A stretch of DNA of 64,000 bases, taken from NCBI GenBank assembly GCA_947498765.1, contig CANMLG010000028.1, forward strand, positions 1 through 64,000. Reading direction: 5' to 3'. Under the pieces are notes generated by a model. The model was not told the DNA's origin. It worked only from the letters and a program-made list of their open reading frames with translations, and ran no database searches. The translations under genes and the position numbers were made by a program. Shown in pieces: positions 25,984-36,735 of the stretch. This DNA is from an uncultured Aquimarina sp. Lineage in GTDB: Bacteria > Bacteroidota > Bacteroidia > Flavobacteriales > Flavobacteriaceae. Every line of letters begins with the position of its first letter. Position 1 is the first letter of the stretch.

Positions 25984-26089
25984 ACTTATTTTAATAGCTA
26001 CATAAACAATCAAAACAAGAAAAAGCTTAGTTTTTTTACAATAGCTTAATAATTTCTTATATTTCATGTCATATAACTAACTTATTACC

Positions 26090-28375
26090 ATGAAATTAAA
26101 AACTTTTGCAATTACAGTATTCTCTGTAAGTACTGTAATTACTACTGCTGCCACTAAAACGATGGTAGTAAATGGACCTCCTGTCCCTGTATTTTCTCAA
26201 TCATCACTCAATAAGGCTAAAAAATTACTTTCTTCACTTACGCTAGAAGAAAAAATTGGTCAAATGAATCAATTAACTATTACTTCATTTGAATCAAGTC
26301 CTGGTATACTCGATGAAGCTAAACTAGAAGAAGCTATTCTAAAATACAATATAGGTTCCATATTAAATGTTCCGGGTACAGGTGCCGTAACTCCAGAAGT
26401 TTGGGGAAAACTAATGGCTAAAATTGAAGCTATTTCAAATAAAACTGACAAAAAAATTCCTATCCTTTATGGTATCGATGCCATTCACGGATCTAGCTAT
26501 ACTGCTGGTGCTACGTTATTTCCTCAACAAATAGGAATGGCCGCTACATGGAATACTGATTTAGTAGAACAAGGTACTCGTGTTTCTGCATACGAAACCA
26601 GAGCCTCTTCAATTCCGTGGGTATTTTCACCAGATTTAGATTTACCCCGCTCCCCTGTATGGTCTCGTTTATGGGAATCTTTTGGTGAGGACACCTACCT
26701 TTCGAAATCTATGGGTGTTGCCATGGTTAAGGGTTTTGAAGGAGATAATGTAGGTGACAAATATAATGTAGCTACTTGCATAAAACATTTTGTTGGGTAT
26801 GGAAGCACCGTAACTGGACGTGATCGTACTCCTAGTATTATCCCAGACAGGATATTACAACAATTTGATTTACCTATTTTTAAAGCAGCAATTGATGCTA
26901 AAGCAAAAAGTATTATGATAAGCTCTGGTGAAATTAATGGTACACCAGTACATGCCAGTAAAAAATTATTGACTACTATTTTAAAGGAACAACTTGGTTT
27001 TCAAGGCATGGTATTAACCGATTGGCAGGATATTATTTATCTATATACACGTCACAAAGTAGCCAAAGACAACCGAGAAGCAGTAAAAATGGCTATAAAC
27101 GCAGGTATTGATATGAGTATGGTACCTGATAATTACACTTTTTATAATGATTTGCTTTCATTAGCTAAAAGCGGTGAAGTCGCTATGACTAGAATTGACG
27201 ATGCCGTACTAAAAATTTTAGCACTTAAATACGAATTAGGTTTGTTTGATCAATCTTTTGTGGCTAAAGCTAAAGACTACAAAAAATTTGGTTCTACTGA
27301 ATATGAAACTTTAGCTTATAACGCTGCTGCAGAATCCATCACGTTACTTAAAAATAATGCCGCCATTTTACCATTAAGTAAAAACAAAAAAATATTGGTT
27401 ACAGGACCAACAGCAAATAGTATGAAGTTTTTAAATGGAGGCTGGACATTTACGTGGCAAGGTGAAAAAGCAGATGAATTTGAAAAAGATGAGTTCACTA
27501 TTCTAGAAGCTTTTGAAAATAAAGTAGGTAAAGAAAACGTAATTTATGCGAAAGGAGTAGAAATTTTTAAAGAAGTCAATATTGCCGAGGCTGTTAAAAA
27601 AGCACAATCGGTCGATGTTATCATTTTATGTGTTGGCGAACATAATTATACCGAAACTCCAGGTGATATTATGGGCTTAGCTATTACTAAACCTCAGCAA
27701 AAATTAGCCGAAGCTTTACTAGCTACTGGAAAACCTGTTGTATTAGTTTTAAACGAAGGTAGACCAAGAACAATCACTAATTTTGAACCTAAATCAAAAG
27801 CAACCATTCAGTGCTATTTACCTGGTAGCGAAGGTTCACGAGCTTTAGTAGATATTATTTATGGAGACGTAAACCCAAGTGGTAAATTACCTTATAACTA
27901 CCCTCGTTTTACCAATTCATTACAAAAATACAATCGTAAATACACCGAAAGTTTAGGTGACGAAGAACAAAATGATGATGCCGATTACCAAAAAAGCTAC
28001 AATCCTTTATATGAATTTGGAACAGGCTTATCTTATACCACATTCGAATACAGCAATTTGATAGTAAATAAAAATACATTCAACTCATCTGATACTATTG
28101 AAGTTTCTGTAACTGTAAAAAATACTGGAAAAGTAACTGGAAAAGAAGTGGTTCAATTGTATCTAAGGGATGAAATTGCTAGTATTACTCCCGAAGTAAA
28201 ATCATTACGCGGATTTCAAAAAATCAATCTTAACCCTAGCGAAAGTAAATCAGTAAAATTTATCCTAAAACCTGCAGACTTTAAATTTGTTAATGAGGCA
28301 GAAAAATGGGTTTCCGAACCCGGTGAGTTCACTATAAAAATTGGTGATTTAACTAAATCAATTGAGTTAAAATAA
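26090..28375 (+). CDS. glycoside hydrolase family 3 beta-glycosidase
   Basis: 761 residues. N-terminal signal-like segment. The GH3 N-terminal barrel runs from LSSLTLEEKIGQMNQLTI, with the nucleophile Asp in GMVLTDWQDI. The GH3 C-terminal domain (LLKNNAAILPLSKNKKILVTGPTANS...VILCVGEHNYTETPGD) is followed by an Fn3-like domain (SDTIEVSVTVKNTGKVTGKEVVQLYLRD). Probably periplasmic, cleaving beta-linked oligosaccharides. GH3 is broad in specificity, so the link to agar-type sugars rests only on the GH86/GH117 neighbours. A strong terminator follows. Confidence 0.92.
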   Translation: MKLKTFAITVFSVSTVITTAATKTMVVNGPPVPVFSQSSLNKAKKLLSSLTLEEKIGQMNQLTITSFESSPGILDEAKLEEAILKYNIGSILNVPGTGAVTPEVWGKLMAKIEAISNKTDKKIPILYGIDAIHGSSYTAGATLFPQQIGMAATWNTDLVEQGTRVSAYETRASSIPWVFSPDLDLPRSPVWSRLWESFGEDTYLSKSMGVAMVKGFEGDNVGDKYNVATCIKHFVGYGSTVTGRDRTPSIIPDRILQQFDLPIFKAAIDAKAKSIMISSGEINGTPVHASKKLLTTILKEQLGFQGMVLTDWQDIIYLYTRHKVAKDNREAVKMAINAGIDMSMVPDNYTFYNDLLSLAKSGEVAMTRIDDAVLKILALKYELGLFDQSFVAKAKDYKKFGSTEYETLAYNAAAESITLLKNNAAILPLSKNKKILVTGPTANSMKFLNGGWTFTWQGEKADEFEKDEFTILEAFENKVGKENVIYAKGVEIFKEVNIAEAVKKAQSVDVIILCVGEHNYTETPGDIMGLAITKPQQKLAEALLATGKPVVLVLNEGRPRTITNFEPKSKATIQCYLPGSEGSRALVDIIYGDVNPSGKLPYNYPRFTNSLQKYNRKYTESLGDEEQNDDADYQKSYNPLYEFGTGLSYTTFEYSNLIVNKNTFNSSDTIEVSVTVKNTGKVTGKEVVQLYLRDEIASITPEVKSLRGFQKINLNPSESKSVKFILKPADFKFVNEAEKWVSEPGEFTIKIGDLTKSIELK

Positions 28376-28456
28376 ATTATCAATAATAGTTTTCAACAAG
28401 TGTGATTTAATTAAATAAAATTTTAATATCACGCTTAAATTTTTAATTAAGACTAT

Positions 28457-28490
28457 AAAAATACCCTAGCTACTTAGCTAGGGTATTTTT
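28457..28490. terminator. bidirectional terminator between the GH3 and GH86-like genes
   Basis: AAAAATACCCTAGCTA-ct-TAGCTAGGGTATTTTT, a perfect 16-bp stem with A/T runs at both ends. Confidence 0.85.
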
Positions 28491-28596
28491 CTTGGTAATA
28501 TTTATTACCTGACTTTATTGATATCTCCAAATAAATTTATTCAAGAAACATCAAAAAGCCATACTTTTAATTTTGAAAACCAAGACGAAGATTAAA

Positions 28597-30537
28597 CTAG
28601 TCTGCCCTTATTAAACGTGGAATAGGCATTGAAAAATTGAATACCTGTAAACTAACACTTGAAATCATTCCTCCTTCGTCTGGAAAAGTTATACTAATTT
28701 TATTTGATTTCTTTAGGTATTCATATGGTATAGGTATTTCAAAAACTCCAAAAAATTGATCTCTGTTCTTTTGGTCATAGCCTTTCCAATCCTTAACCAT
28801 TATTATTTGCTTTCCATTTATCTCTATTGATGGCGTTAACGCTAAGTTATGTGCCCTTCCCACACCAAGTCGCAATATAGCTTCTCCTTGAACACCTAGT
28901 GATACTCCCTTTACTGTAAATTCATTCTTTTTATTAGCTATTATTGTCTTAAGATAGCTTTCTGCATATACCTTTTGTTCTTCGGATGTATTTGTTAGCT
29001 TTATTTCGTTATTCAAATTATATTCTAATAGTACAGTAGCTTCTTTATCTAAAGTAATTTGTTTTGGATTAATTTGCTCACTGGCGTCAAGCACAGGCTC
29101 TCCTTTACTATCCGCATATAAATGCTTCACTAGAACAGTTCCGTTTAATGAATTTACTTTTAGCTCGGGAATATTTAATTTTACAGTGACTGAACTATGT
29201 TCTAAATTACTCAAAATAATGTATGTCTTTTTCCCTTTCACATAGGCATCAATTAATAAGTCTGGATCATTAGCATAGGTATCCACTCGTGTACCTTCCA
29301 CATTAGCCCAAAGCTCAAAAAACTTTAAAAAATCGGTATATACCCATTCCTCTCCTGTCTCTCCTTCTATTTCTTTATTTTGACGTAGTAATCGGTAACT
29401 GTATTTATAATTATCAGGATTTTGCCACCACTTTGCCTTTAAAATCATAAATGGAATAGCACTTATAATTTGATCTTGTCGTTCCATAAATTGCATCATC
29501 ATAGATGAAAATGTTCTTATATTAAACCAATCCCGAGGCTTATTATATGGGCCATTTAACGATCGACCTAACCAACCATACTCTGATATACTAAAGGGTT
29601 TTATCTTTCCTAATTTTATATAACTATACTGTTCTACCATATCTAAAATAGCTTCCGTATTACTCCCTTTTCGTTGTAATTCCTGACCATTATCTGCTAA
29701 AAAATCGTATAAGTGCAATGAAAAGAAATCCATATCATTACCAGCTTCATCAATAAAAAGCCTCCAATTATTTTTCCAATGATTAAAATTATTATCCTCA
29801 TACGCTGGGTGTGCCGCTGAATATCCTCCTACTTTTACATCTGGATTAAGCGCTTTTATTCTTTTTGCCACAACCTTATGCATTTGCGTTATCTTGGCAT
29901 TAGTTGTTCCTAACTTTCTTGATTTCACAAAAGGTTCATTTAATACCTCTACATATTTAGGCCTAGGTTTTCCTGTTTCCTTACCCGAACCAAAAAACTC
30001 TTTTAAATAAGTTGCGTAGTATTCAGCAACTGCTTCATAACTTTTATATGCCCATGGCTCAGAGGTTGAACAACATTTATTAGGTCTTGTAAGTTGACCC
30101 GAAGGGTACATTGGAGTAGGTTGTCCTCCAAAAACCATATTACTATAACGATCTTCAAAATTATGTGTACTTTTCTGTTTAGCATAACTACTTTTTGATG
30201 CTATTCCTTTTTCTTTTAGTATTTCAACATTAGGCCATCCCTTTTTATTTGGGTCTTCGGAAGATTGATCAAACTCCCAAACCATACTCCCATTATTCCT
30301 GCCTAAATACACATCATAAGTTTCCAAAAAATGTTTACGTTTTGCATCACTATCCCATTCATTATCGTCAATATCCCCATGGAGTATCATAAATTTACTT
30401 CTATCAAATTCAGCTATTCCATGTACAGCATGTTTTGTACTTAAATTTACCTCTGCTTGTATTATATTTTGAGCTTTGGTCTGAGTTCCACATAAAAAAA
30501 CGCCTAAAACTCCTAGTAGTAACATATGATGTTTCAT
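28597..30537 (-). CDS. GH86-like agarase/porphyranase
   Basis: 646 residues with signal peptide (…GVFLCGTQTKA). The catalytic (beta/alpha)8 domain starts at VHGIAEFDRSKFMILHGD and has KYVEVLNEPF (acid/base Glu) and KPFSISEYGWLG (nucleophile Glu). It is followed by beta-sandwich domains (TYIILSNLEHSSVTVKLNIPEL; C-terminal ~120 residues). The order and motifs match GH86 endo-beta-agarases and beta-porphyranases; which of the two cannot be read from sequence. It lacks a T9SS tail, unlike its GH117 neighbour, so it is probably periplasmic or lost from the surface by another route. Transcribed after the GH117-like gene, but a terminator lies between them. Confidence 0.85.
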   Translation of the reverse strand: MKHHMLLLGVLGVFLCGTQTKAQNIIQAEVNLSTKHAVHGIAEFDRSKFMILHGDIDDNEWDSDAKRKHFLETYDVYLGRNNGSMVWEFDQSSEDPNKKGWPNVEILKEKGIASKSSYAKQKSTHNFEDRYSNMVFGGQPTPMYPSGQLTRPNKCCSTSEPWAYKSYEAVAEYYATYLKEFFGSGKETGKPRPKYVEVLNEPFVKSRKLGTTNAKITQMHKVVAKRIKALNPDVKVGGYSAAHPAYEDNNFNHWKNNWRLFIDEAGNDMDFFSLHLYDFLADNGQELQRKGSNTEAILDMVEQYSYIKLGKIKPFSISEYGWLGRSLNGPYNKPRDWFNIRTFSSMMMQFMERQDQIISAIPFMILKAKWWQNPDNYKYSYRLLRQNKEIEGETGEEWVYTDFLKFFELWANVEGTRVDTYANDPDLLIDAYVKGKKTYIILSNLEHSSVTVKLNIPELKVNSLNGTVLVKHLYADSKGEPVLDASEQINPKQITLDKEATVLLEYNLNNEIKLTNTSEEQKVYAESYLKTIIANKKNEFTVKGVSLGVQGEAILRLGVGRAHNLALTPSIEINGKQIIMVKDWKGYDQKNRDQFFGVFEIPIPYEYLKKSNKISITFPDEGGMISSVSLQVFNFSMPIPRLIRAD

Positions 30538-30651
30538 AATTGATATAGTTATCTTTATTAGAATAGCCCAATATATTTAGACTTATTAAATTACGATACA
30601 ACAAACAAGCATATTCCTGGTACAAATCGCTTTAACATAAAATTGGTATCT

Positions 30652-30688
30652 AAAAAAGCCACTCCTAAAAAATCAGGAGTGGCTTTGT
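30652..30688 (-). terminator. terminator of the GH117-like gene
   Basis: AAAGCCACTCCT-gatttttt-AGGAGTGGCTTTTTTAG on the minus strand, about 24 nt past the stop. Confidence 0.8.
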
Positions 30689-30711
30689 TATTTTTTAAAT
30701 TTAACCCTTAC

Positions 30712-32859
30712 TTATTCCTTTATAAACAAACTTGATTTAACACTATTACTAAAATTTTTAAGTATCAATAAATAAGCATTTGCTGGCAATTCCTTTACAT
30801 CTATTGAACTACCAGATTCTACTATTCCTTCTTTTAAAATAGCCCCCTTTAAATCAACAACAGTGTATTCAACGGCTTTATCAATTCCCTGAATAGTAAT
30901 TTGTTCACTTGCTGGATTAGGATATATTACCACTTTTGTGTCAATATCAAATTGATTATCGGTTACAGAAAGTGAAGACTCTTTTTTCAATGTAAATTTA
31001 TCTAAATTCCACTGCCAAGTATCTGAACCACTAGCCACAACAGTTAAAGTATGAACGCCCACACTAAGTTCTACAACACTAGTACTCGATACAGCTTCAT
31101 AATTATCAAAACTTCCATTATTAGGCACTTGATCATCGGCTACCACTGTACCATTTAATAACAACTGAACTGCTGCATTATCCCCGGGAGCACTAATTAA
31201 ATACGAAAGAGAGTAAGAACCTGCTTCAGTTACTTCAATTTCATACTCGGCACTATCAGCTGCATTAACATAATTAATCCCTATATTACTTTCATTTACT
31301 CCTAATGGTACTTTTTCATCATCAAAATCACCATCGGTATTATTAAACTTTTCAGCTTCTATAACTAGTTCATCACCGGATTGAACAAATACAGTTTTTT
31401 GTCGATTTTTATTAATTAAATCAAAACGTCTTAAATACATCCATCCACCTCTAGCACCATTTGCTGCAGTAGAAAAATCTAAATGATGAGATAACCCCCA
31501 ACTTACTCCGAATTTTGGATCTGTCGTTGAAATGGTTTCTGGTCTAAAAATACCTAAAGCATCTGGCACTTCATTTTTTTCTCTACCTGATGTTCCTGAA
31601 GCTGTACCCATCATTTCAAAATTAACTCCATCAGGTGCAAATTGAATCGAACCTATTTCAGGACCATCTAATTTTTGTATAATAGCTATTCCATCATTGT
31701 AATTCCAAACACTAACCTCATGACCAGTATTGGTTATAGGATTATACTCTGATTTCACATAAGGGCCTTCAATATTATCTGCTATAGCCACTCCCCATCG
31801 AATCTCTCTTTCTCCACAAATAATTTCTTCGCCCATACGCTCCCCTTTGTAATATAAATAAAACTTGTCTTTATAAAACATTAAACAAGGATCATGTACT
31901 TTATGACTATCAAAATCACCTTTAACTTTTTTTCCATTTCTAGTTAAAACATCTTGTCTTCTTTTTGTATTTGGATCCCAAATACCATTATGAGACGGTC
32001 TCAAAATAGGTTCCGCTAACTTTCTCCATGGACCATTTGGCGAATCAGCTACAGCCATTGCTACATTATTTTTAACTCTTTCTATATAAGGTGATTTTAC
32101 TACTTGATATACCAAATAAAATTTATCATTATGAGCAAAAACTTCAGGAGTAAAAACAGACCGGTCATCAAATGAGCCTGCTGGCCCTCTTTCTACCGCT
32201 GGTCCTTCTTCTTTCCAATCAAAACCATCAGTGGATGTTGCATAATACACATCACTATAATCCCATGGAAATACATTAGCATCTGTATCTCCCAAATCAG
32301 TAGGCTTCTTAGGGTCTCCTGTATTAAAATAATTAGATGTTTGGGTTAATTTGCGAGTATACCAAACATAGTATTTGTCATTGTACTTGATTACCGAACT
32401 TGGGTCTCTCCTAGTAATTAATGAGTTTGCAGCTAAATCTCCTGTTAAAGGTGTTTCATCAAATCTTACATTCCAAAGTTCATTATCTGGAATTTGAGGA
32501 TTATTGTAACTATTGCAATTATCAGTAGGATCAGTATACCTATTCCAACGCACCGTAGCCGCACTAATTTTTTTTGCTCTTAATACAACCTCAATTGTTG
32601 TGGACGGAGTTTGATTGTAAATATCTTCAAAAACATAACCTTCTTTATTAAAATAAAGGGTTTTATTTCCTGCTATTGAACTATTAAAAGAAAACTGACC
32701 GTTTGAAGTAGTGCTTATATTAAGGTTGTCTTCAAGCAATGTAACTTCTACGTCGCTTAATGGATTTCCTGTTTCACTATCGGTAATTGTACCACTAAAG
32801 TTTTGAGCAAACAGTGCAGCTCCAACAAATAGGTGTACTAAAAATAATAAATTTTTCAT
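30712..32859 (-). CDS. GH117-like 3,6-anhydro-L-galactosidase with CBM6 and T9SS tail
   Basis: 715 residues. After the signal peptide comes a carboxypeptidase-regulatory-like beta domain (~20-95, GTITDSETGNPLSDVEVTLLEDN). A five-bladed propeller follows (RRDPSSVIKYNDKYYVWYTRK, FTPEVFAHNDKFYLVYQVV, VHDPCLMFYKDKFYLYYKGE, TGHEVSVW) with the catalytic-region motifs of GH117, whose members release 3,6-anhydro-L-galactose from agar oligosaccharides. Then come a CBM6-type lectin domain (VIEAEKFNNTDGDFDDEKV...WQWNLDKFTL) and a T9SS sorting domain (VVIYPNPASEQITI). GH117 enzymes are often periplasmic, so a surface-exported version with regulatory-like, CBM6 and T9SS domains is unusual. Confidence 0.85.
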   Translation of the reverse strand: MKNLLFLVHLFVGAALFAQNFSGTITDSETGNPLSDVEVTLLEDNLNISTTSNGQFSFNSSIAGNKTLYFNKEGYVFEDIYNQTPSTTIEVVLRAKKISAATVRWNRYTDPTDNCNSYNNPQIPDNELWNVRFDETPLTGDLAANSLITRRDPSSVIKYNDKYYVWYTRKLTQTSNYFNTGDPKKPTDLGDTDANVFPWDYSDVYYATSTDGFDWKEEGPAVERGPAGSFDDRSVFTPEVFAHNDKFYLVYQVVKSPYIERVKNNVAMAVADSPNGPWRKLAEPILRPSHNGIWDPNTKRRQDVLTRNGKKVKGDFDSHKVHDPCLMFYKDKFYLYYKGERMGEEIICGEREIRWGVAIADNIEGPYVKSEYNPITNTGHEVSVWNYNDGIAIIQKLDGPEIGSIQFAPDGVNFEMMGTASGTSGREKNEVPDALGIFRPETISTTDPKFGVSWGLSHHLDFSTAANGARGGWMYLRRFDLINKNRQKTVFVQSGDELVIEAEKFNNTDGDFDDEKVPLGVNESNIGINYVNAADSAEYEIEVTEAGSYSLSYLISAPGDNAAVQLLLNGTVVADDQVPNNGSFDNYEAVSSTSVVELSVGVHTLTVVASGSDTWQWNLDKFTLKKESSLSVTDNQFDIDTKVVIYPNPASEQITIQGIDKAVEYTVVDLKGAILKEGIVESGSSIDVKELPANAYLLILKNFSNSVKSSLFIKE

Positions 32860-32950
32860 ATTTTTTTTGTGATTTTGTCAATAGTAAATATAACTTAGCT
32901 AGGTATACCTACATCTAATTCAAAAAAATAAAAAGTAAGTAAAAAGCTAC

Positions 32951-35755
32951 TTAAAGATTTAGTTTTTCTTTTAAATATTTACCTGTATGCGATTCATTAA
33001 TTTTAGCGACTTCTTCTGGGGTACCTGATGCGACTAAACCACCTCCATTTTTGCCACCTTCGGGACCTAGGTCAATAACGTAATCGGCACACTTTATTAA
33101 ATCCAAATTATGCTCAATAACCAAAATCGAATGCCCACGATCCAATAACGCATTGAATGAATTAATTAATTTTTTAATATCATGAAAATGCAAGCCTGTC
33201 GTAGGTTCATCAAAAATAAACAACACCTTATCCTTAGTAGTGCCTTTTACTAAAAATGAAGCTAATTTTATACGTTGTGCCTCCCCACCAGAAAGTGTTG
33301 CCGAACTTTGACCTAATTGAACATAACCTAAACCAACATCTTGTAATGGCTTTAATTTACGCACAATCTTTTTTTGATTGTGATCTTCAAAAAATGAAAT
33401 CGCATTATCAATAGTCATACATAAAACATCATCAATGGACTTTTTATGAAATTGCACTTCTAAAACTTCTTTTTTAAAGCGTTTCCCTTTGCACTGATCA
33501 CATTCCAAATGCACATCTGCCATAAATTGCATTTCAATGGTTACCTCTCCTTCACCTTTACAATTATCACATCGCCCACCATCAACATTAAATGAAAAGT
33601 GTTTTGTTTGGTAGTTTCTCAACTGAGCCAAGCGTTGAGCTGCAAACAAACTACGTATATCATCATAGGCCTTTATATAGGTCACTGGATTTGATCGCGA
33701 AGATCGACCTATTGGGTTTTGATCAATAAACTCAACAGATTTTACACTTGAGTATTTTCCAGATATGCCAGTAAATTCACCAGCTTTATCTCCATGAATT
33801 CCTAGCTCTTTTCTTAGCGCAGGGTACAAAATCTCTTTAACCAATGTACTTTTTCCACTTCCTGAAACTCCTGTAATGGCTGTCATTATACCAAGAGGTA
33901 TTCTTACATCAATATTTTTTAAATTATTAGCTCGTGCTCCTTTAATATTTATGTATTCAACTCCTTTGTTTCTTTTTTTTGGTATTTCTATAACTTCCTT
34001 CCCCGATAAATATCCTGCTGTTAATGTTTTCGCTTTTACTATTTCTTTAAAAGTACCTTGAGCCACTAATTCTCCACCAAAAGTTCCTGCTTCGGGACCA
34101 ATATCTATAATTTGATCAGCTGCCTTCATAATTTCTTCATCATGCTCTACAACTATTACAGTATTTCCTAAATCTCGTAATGATAAAAGAACTTTAATTA
34201 ACTTTTCATTATCTTTAGAATGCAAACCAATACTTGGCTCATCTAAAATATACATAGAGCCCACCAGACTACTACCTAACGAAGTGGCTAAATTTATACG
34301 TTGCGATTCTCCACCTGACAGTGTATTAGATTTTCTATTTAAAGTTAAATACTGCAAGCCTACCAAATCTAAAAACTGCAGTCGGCTGTTAATTTCTTTT
34401 AATAACCTTTCAGCTATAGTTTTATCATGAGTAGATAATTTTAGGTTATTAAAAAATGGAATCAATTCAGAAATAGGCAATTCTACTAAATCATTTAAAC
34501 TCACTCCATCGATTTTAACATAATTAGCTTCAACTCTTAATCTTTTCCCTTTACAGGAAGCACATTTGGTTTTCCCGCGATAACGAGATAGCATTACTCT
34601 ATTTTGTATTTTGTAGGCTTTGGCTTCTAAAAATTGAAAAAAACTATGAATTCCTTCAAAAAAACCATTTCCTTGCCATACCAAATTTTGTTGTTCTTCA
34701 GTTAATTCAAAATAAGGTTTATGTATTGGAAAATCAAATTTATAAGCATTATTAACTAATTGATCTTTATAAGATCCCATGGTTTCTCCTTTCCAAGGAA
34801 GTATAGCACCTTCATATATACTTTTTGAAGTATCGGGAATTACTAAATCCTCATCAATACCAATGACATCTCCATAACCTTCACATTTTGGACAGGCTCC
34901 ATATGGATTATTAAAACTAAACAAATGTACATTAGGTTCTAAAAACTCTTTATCATCTAATTCAAACTTATTACTAAACTCATAAATTTTATTAGTCGCC
35001 AGTTCTTCAATAAAACACCTCCCCTTTCCTTCATAAAAAGCAGTACCAATGGCATCTGCCAAACGATTAAAAAAGTCTTCATTATTTTTTATTACTATTC
35101 TATCAATTACAACAAAACAAGGTATATTTTCATCTAATACAATTTCTGTGCTTAAACGCTCAATTTTGTCGTTTTGTTTAACGCGAACAAATCCTTGCTG
35201 CAGTAATACTTGTAATTTTTCATTTAGCGTTCTTCCATTTTCAACATGAACTGGTGCCAATAAAAGTAATTTTGTTTTTACATCATATCCTTTAATATGG
35301 CTTACAACATCTGAAACACTATGCTTTTTTACTTCATTACCCGAAATAGGTGAAAAAGTTTTTCCAATACGAGCAAATAATAATTTTAAATAATCATAAA
35401 TTTCTGTAGTAGTCCCTACGGTTGATCTTGGATTTGTTGAATTCACCTTTTGCTCAATAGCAATTGCTGGAGCAATTCCTTTTATATAATCTACTTTAGG
35501 TTTATTTAAACGTCCCAAAAACTGTCGAGCGTATGATGATAAACTTTCTACATACCTACGTTGCCCTTCTGCATAAAGTGTATCAAAGGCTAAACTTGAT
35601 TTCCCTGACCCAGAAAGCCCCGTAATAACCACCAATTTATTCCGAGGAATAACAACATCAATATTTTTTAAATTATGAAGCTTTGCCCCTTTTATTATTA
35701 TATTTTTTTTAGGATCTAAAGATCCTAACTCTTTTTTGCTGCTTGCTTTAACCAT
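32951..35755 (-). CDS. uvrA: excinuclease ABC subunit A
   Basis: 934 residues from [11 protein letters not shown] (the track adds 9). Two ABC ATPase modules ([12 protein letters not shown] and [10 protein letters not shown]), two LSGGE signatures ([24 protein letters not shown]) and two Cys4 zinc modules (CPKCEGYG...[16 protein letters not shown]...CDQCKGKR). UvrA recognises bulky DNA damage with UvrB in nucleotide excision repair. Full length. Confidence 0.97.
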   Translation of the reverse strand: MVKASSKKELGSLDPKKNIIIKGAKLHNLKNIDVVIPRNKLVVITGLSGSGKSSLAFDTLYAEGQRRYVESLSSYARQFLGRLNKPKVDYIKGIAPAIAIEQKVNSTNPRSTVGTTTEIYDYLKLLFARIGKTFSPISGNEVKKHSVSDVVSHIKGYDVKTKLLLLAPVHVENGRTLNEKLQVLLQQGFVRVKQNDKIERLSTEIVLDENIPCFVVIDRIVIKNNEDFFNRLADAIGTAFYEGKGRCFIEELATNKIYEFSNKFELDDKEFLEPNVHLFSFNNPYGACPKCEGYGDVIGIDEDLVIPDTSKSIYEGAILPWKGETMGSYKDQLVNNAYKFDFPIHKPYFELTEEQQNLVWQGNGFFEGIHSFFQFLEAKAYKIQNRVMLSRYRGKTKCASCKGKRLRVEANYVKIDGVSLNDLVELPISELIPFFNNLKLSTHDKTIAERLLKEINSRLQFLDLVGLQYLTLNRKSNTLSGGESQRINLATSLGSSLVGSMYILDEPSIGLHSKDNEKLIKVLLSLRDLGNTVIVVEHDEEIMKAADQIIDIGPEAGTFGGELVAQGTFKEIVKAKTLTAGYLSGKEVIEIPKKRNKGVEYINIKGARANNLKNIDVRIPLGIMTAITGVSGSGKSTLVKEILYPALRKELGIHGDKAGEFTGISGKYSSVKSVEFIDQNPIGRSSRSNPVTYIKAYDDIRSLFAAQRLAQLRNYQTKHFSFNVDGGRCDNCKGEGEVTIEMQFMADVHLECDQCKGKRFKKEVLEVQFHKKSIDDVLCMTIDNAISFFEDHNQKKIVRKLKPLQDVGLGYVQLGQSSATLSGGEAQRIKLASFLVKGTTKDKVLFIFDEPTTGLHFHDIKKLINSFNALLDRGHSILVIEHNLDLIKCADYVIDLGPEGGKNGGGLVASGTPEEVAKINESHTGKYLKEKLNL

Positions 35756-35944
35756 AAGCTCCAAATATAAATATAAGTACACAAAAAGTGAAGAGTATCC
35801 TGAACTGCTTTTTTGTTAAAATTTTAAGAAAATTAGCTATTTCTAAATTTATTTATATATTTACATCATTCTTAATCAAAATTATAAGGCCTATAGCATA
35901 ATATTACTTAATACATTTTATACTCTTTTAAGAAAGTAATATTT

Positions 35945-36529
35945 ATGATTTTAAGAAAACAGCAAGATTCAGTTTTGGTTTCTGAATATATTAAAGGAAA
36001 CGAACACGCATTAGGTATTCTAATAGATAGACATAACCAACGTATTTTTAGTTTTATTTTTTCTAAGGTACTTGATAAAGATGTTGCTAATGATGTTTTT
36101 CAAGATACTTTTGTCAAAGTAATTAACACCCTTAAAAGAGGGCGTTATAATGAAGAAGGTAAATTTTTACCATGGGTTATGCGTATTGCTCATAATTTAG
36201 TAATTGATCATTTTAGAAAAGGAAATCGCTTGCCCAAATTTGATGATAACGGCGAATTTAGTATTTTTTCGATATTAAGTGATAATACCCTTAACGCAGA
36301 AAAACAGCTTATAAAAAATCAAGTAGAAAATGATGTTCGCAACTTAATACACGAACTTCCTGATGACCAAAAAGAGGTATTGATGTTGCGTATATATAAC
36401 GAAATGAGCTTTAAAGAGATTTCTGATAAAACTGGAGTTAGCATTAATACTGCTTTAGGTAGAATGCGTTACGCCTTGATTAATCTTAGAAAATTAATTG
36501 ACAAGCATCAAATAGTTTTAGTTAATTAA
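35945..36529 (+). CDS. sigma-70 family RNA polymerase sigma factor, paralogue 1
   Basis: 194 residues. Region 2 (LGILIDRHNQRIFSFIFSKVLDKDVANDVFQDTFVKVINTL...FLPWVMRIAHNLVIDHFRK) and region 4 (LIHELPDDQKEVLMLRIYNEMSFKEISDKTGVSINTALGRMRYALINLRKLI) mark an ECF-type sigma factor. No anti-sigma gene is adjacent; instead a 48-residue protein gene follows 59 nt later across an inverted repeat. The whole arrangement is repeated at 37180. The upstream AAATTTATTTATATATTTAC is shared with paralogue 2. Confidence 0.92.
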   Translation: MILRKQQDSVLVSEYIKGNEHALGILIDRHNQRIFSFIFSKVLDKDVANDVFQDTFVKVINTLKRGRYNEEGKFLPWVMRIAHNLVIDHFRKGNRLPKFDDNGEFSIFSILSDNTLNAEKQLIKNQVENDVRNLIHELPDDQKEVLMLRIYNEMSFKEISDKTGVSINTALGRMRYALINLRKLIDKHQIVLVN

Positions 36530-36548
36530 TGCAATAAAGGCTTTTTTT

Positions 36549-36580
36549 TATCGTTAAAAAGTAAATGTAAACGATAAAAG
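36549..36580. promoter_or_regulatory. inverted repeat before small gene, copy 1
   Basis: TTTTATCGTT-aaaaagtaaatgt-AAACGATAAAA, between the sigma gene and the 48-residue ORF. The same sequence, with longer perfect arms, is at 37856-37890. It could be a hairpin controlling readthrough or translation, or a protein-binding site. Confidence 0.55.
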
Positions 36581-36588
36581 ATATATTC

Positions 36589-36735
36589 ATGGCTAAAATT
36601 TACTCAAGAGCAACTTCTAATAATTTCCAAAAATTGAAGCCAAAAGCTGAAACCATTAGTTTTATATTAAATTATTCAAAAGCTATAAATATTATTGCTA
36701 CGGATAAATTTATTATTCAAATTCACAAAAACTAA
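36589..36735 (+). CDS. 48-residue protein paired with sigma factor, paralogue 1
   Basis: MAKIYSRATSNNFQKLKPKAETISFILNYSKAINIIATDKFIIQIHKN, read in overlapping halves, is too short for the ORF track. The paralogue at 37899 keeps the MAKIYS start, KPKAETI-FILNYS core and a basic end, with silent and conservative changes typical of a real coding sequence. A role linked to the upstream sigma factor is inferred from the conserved pairing. Confidence 0.7.
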   Translation: MAKIYSRATSNNFQKLKPKAETISFILNYSKAINIIATDKFIIQIHKN

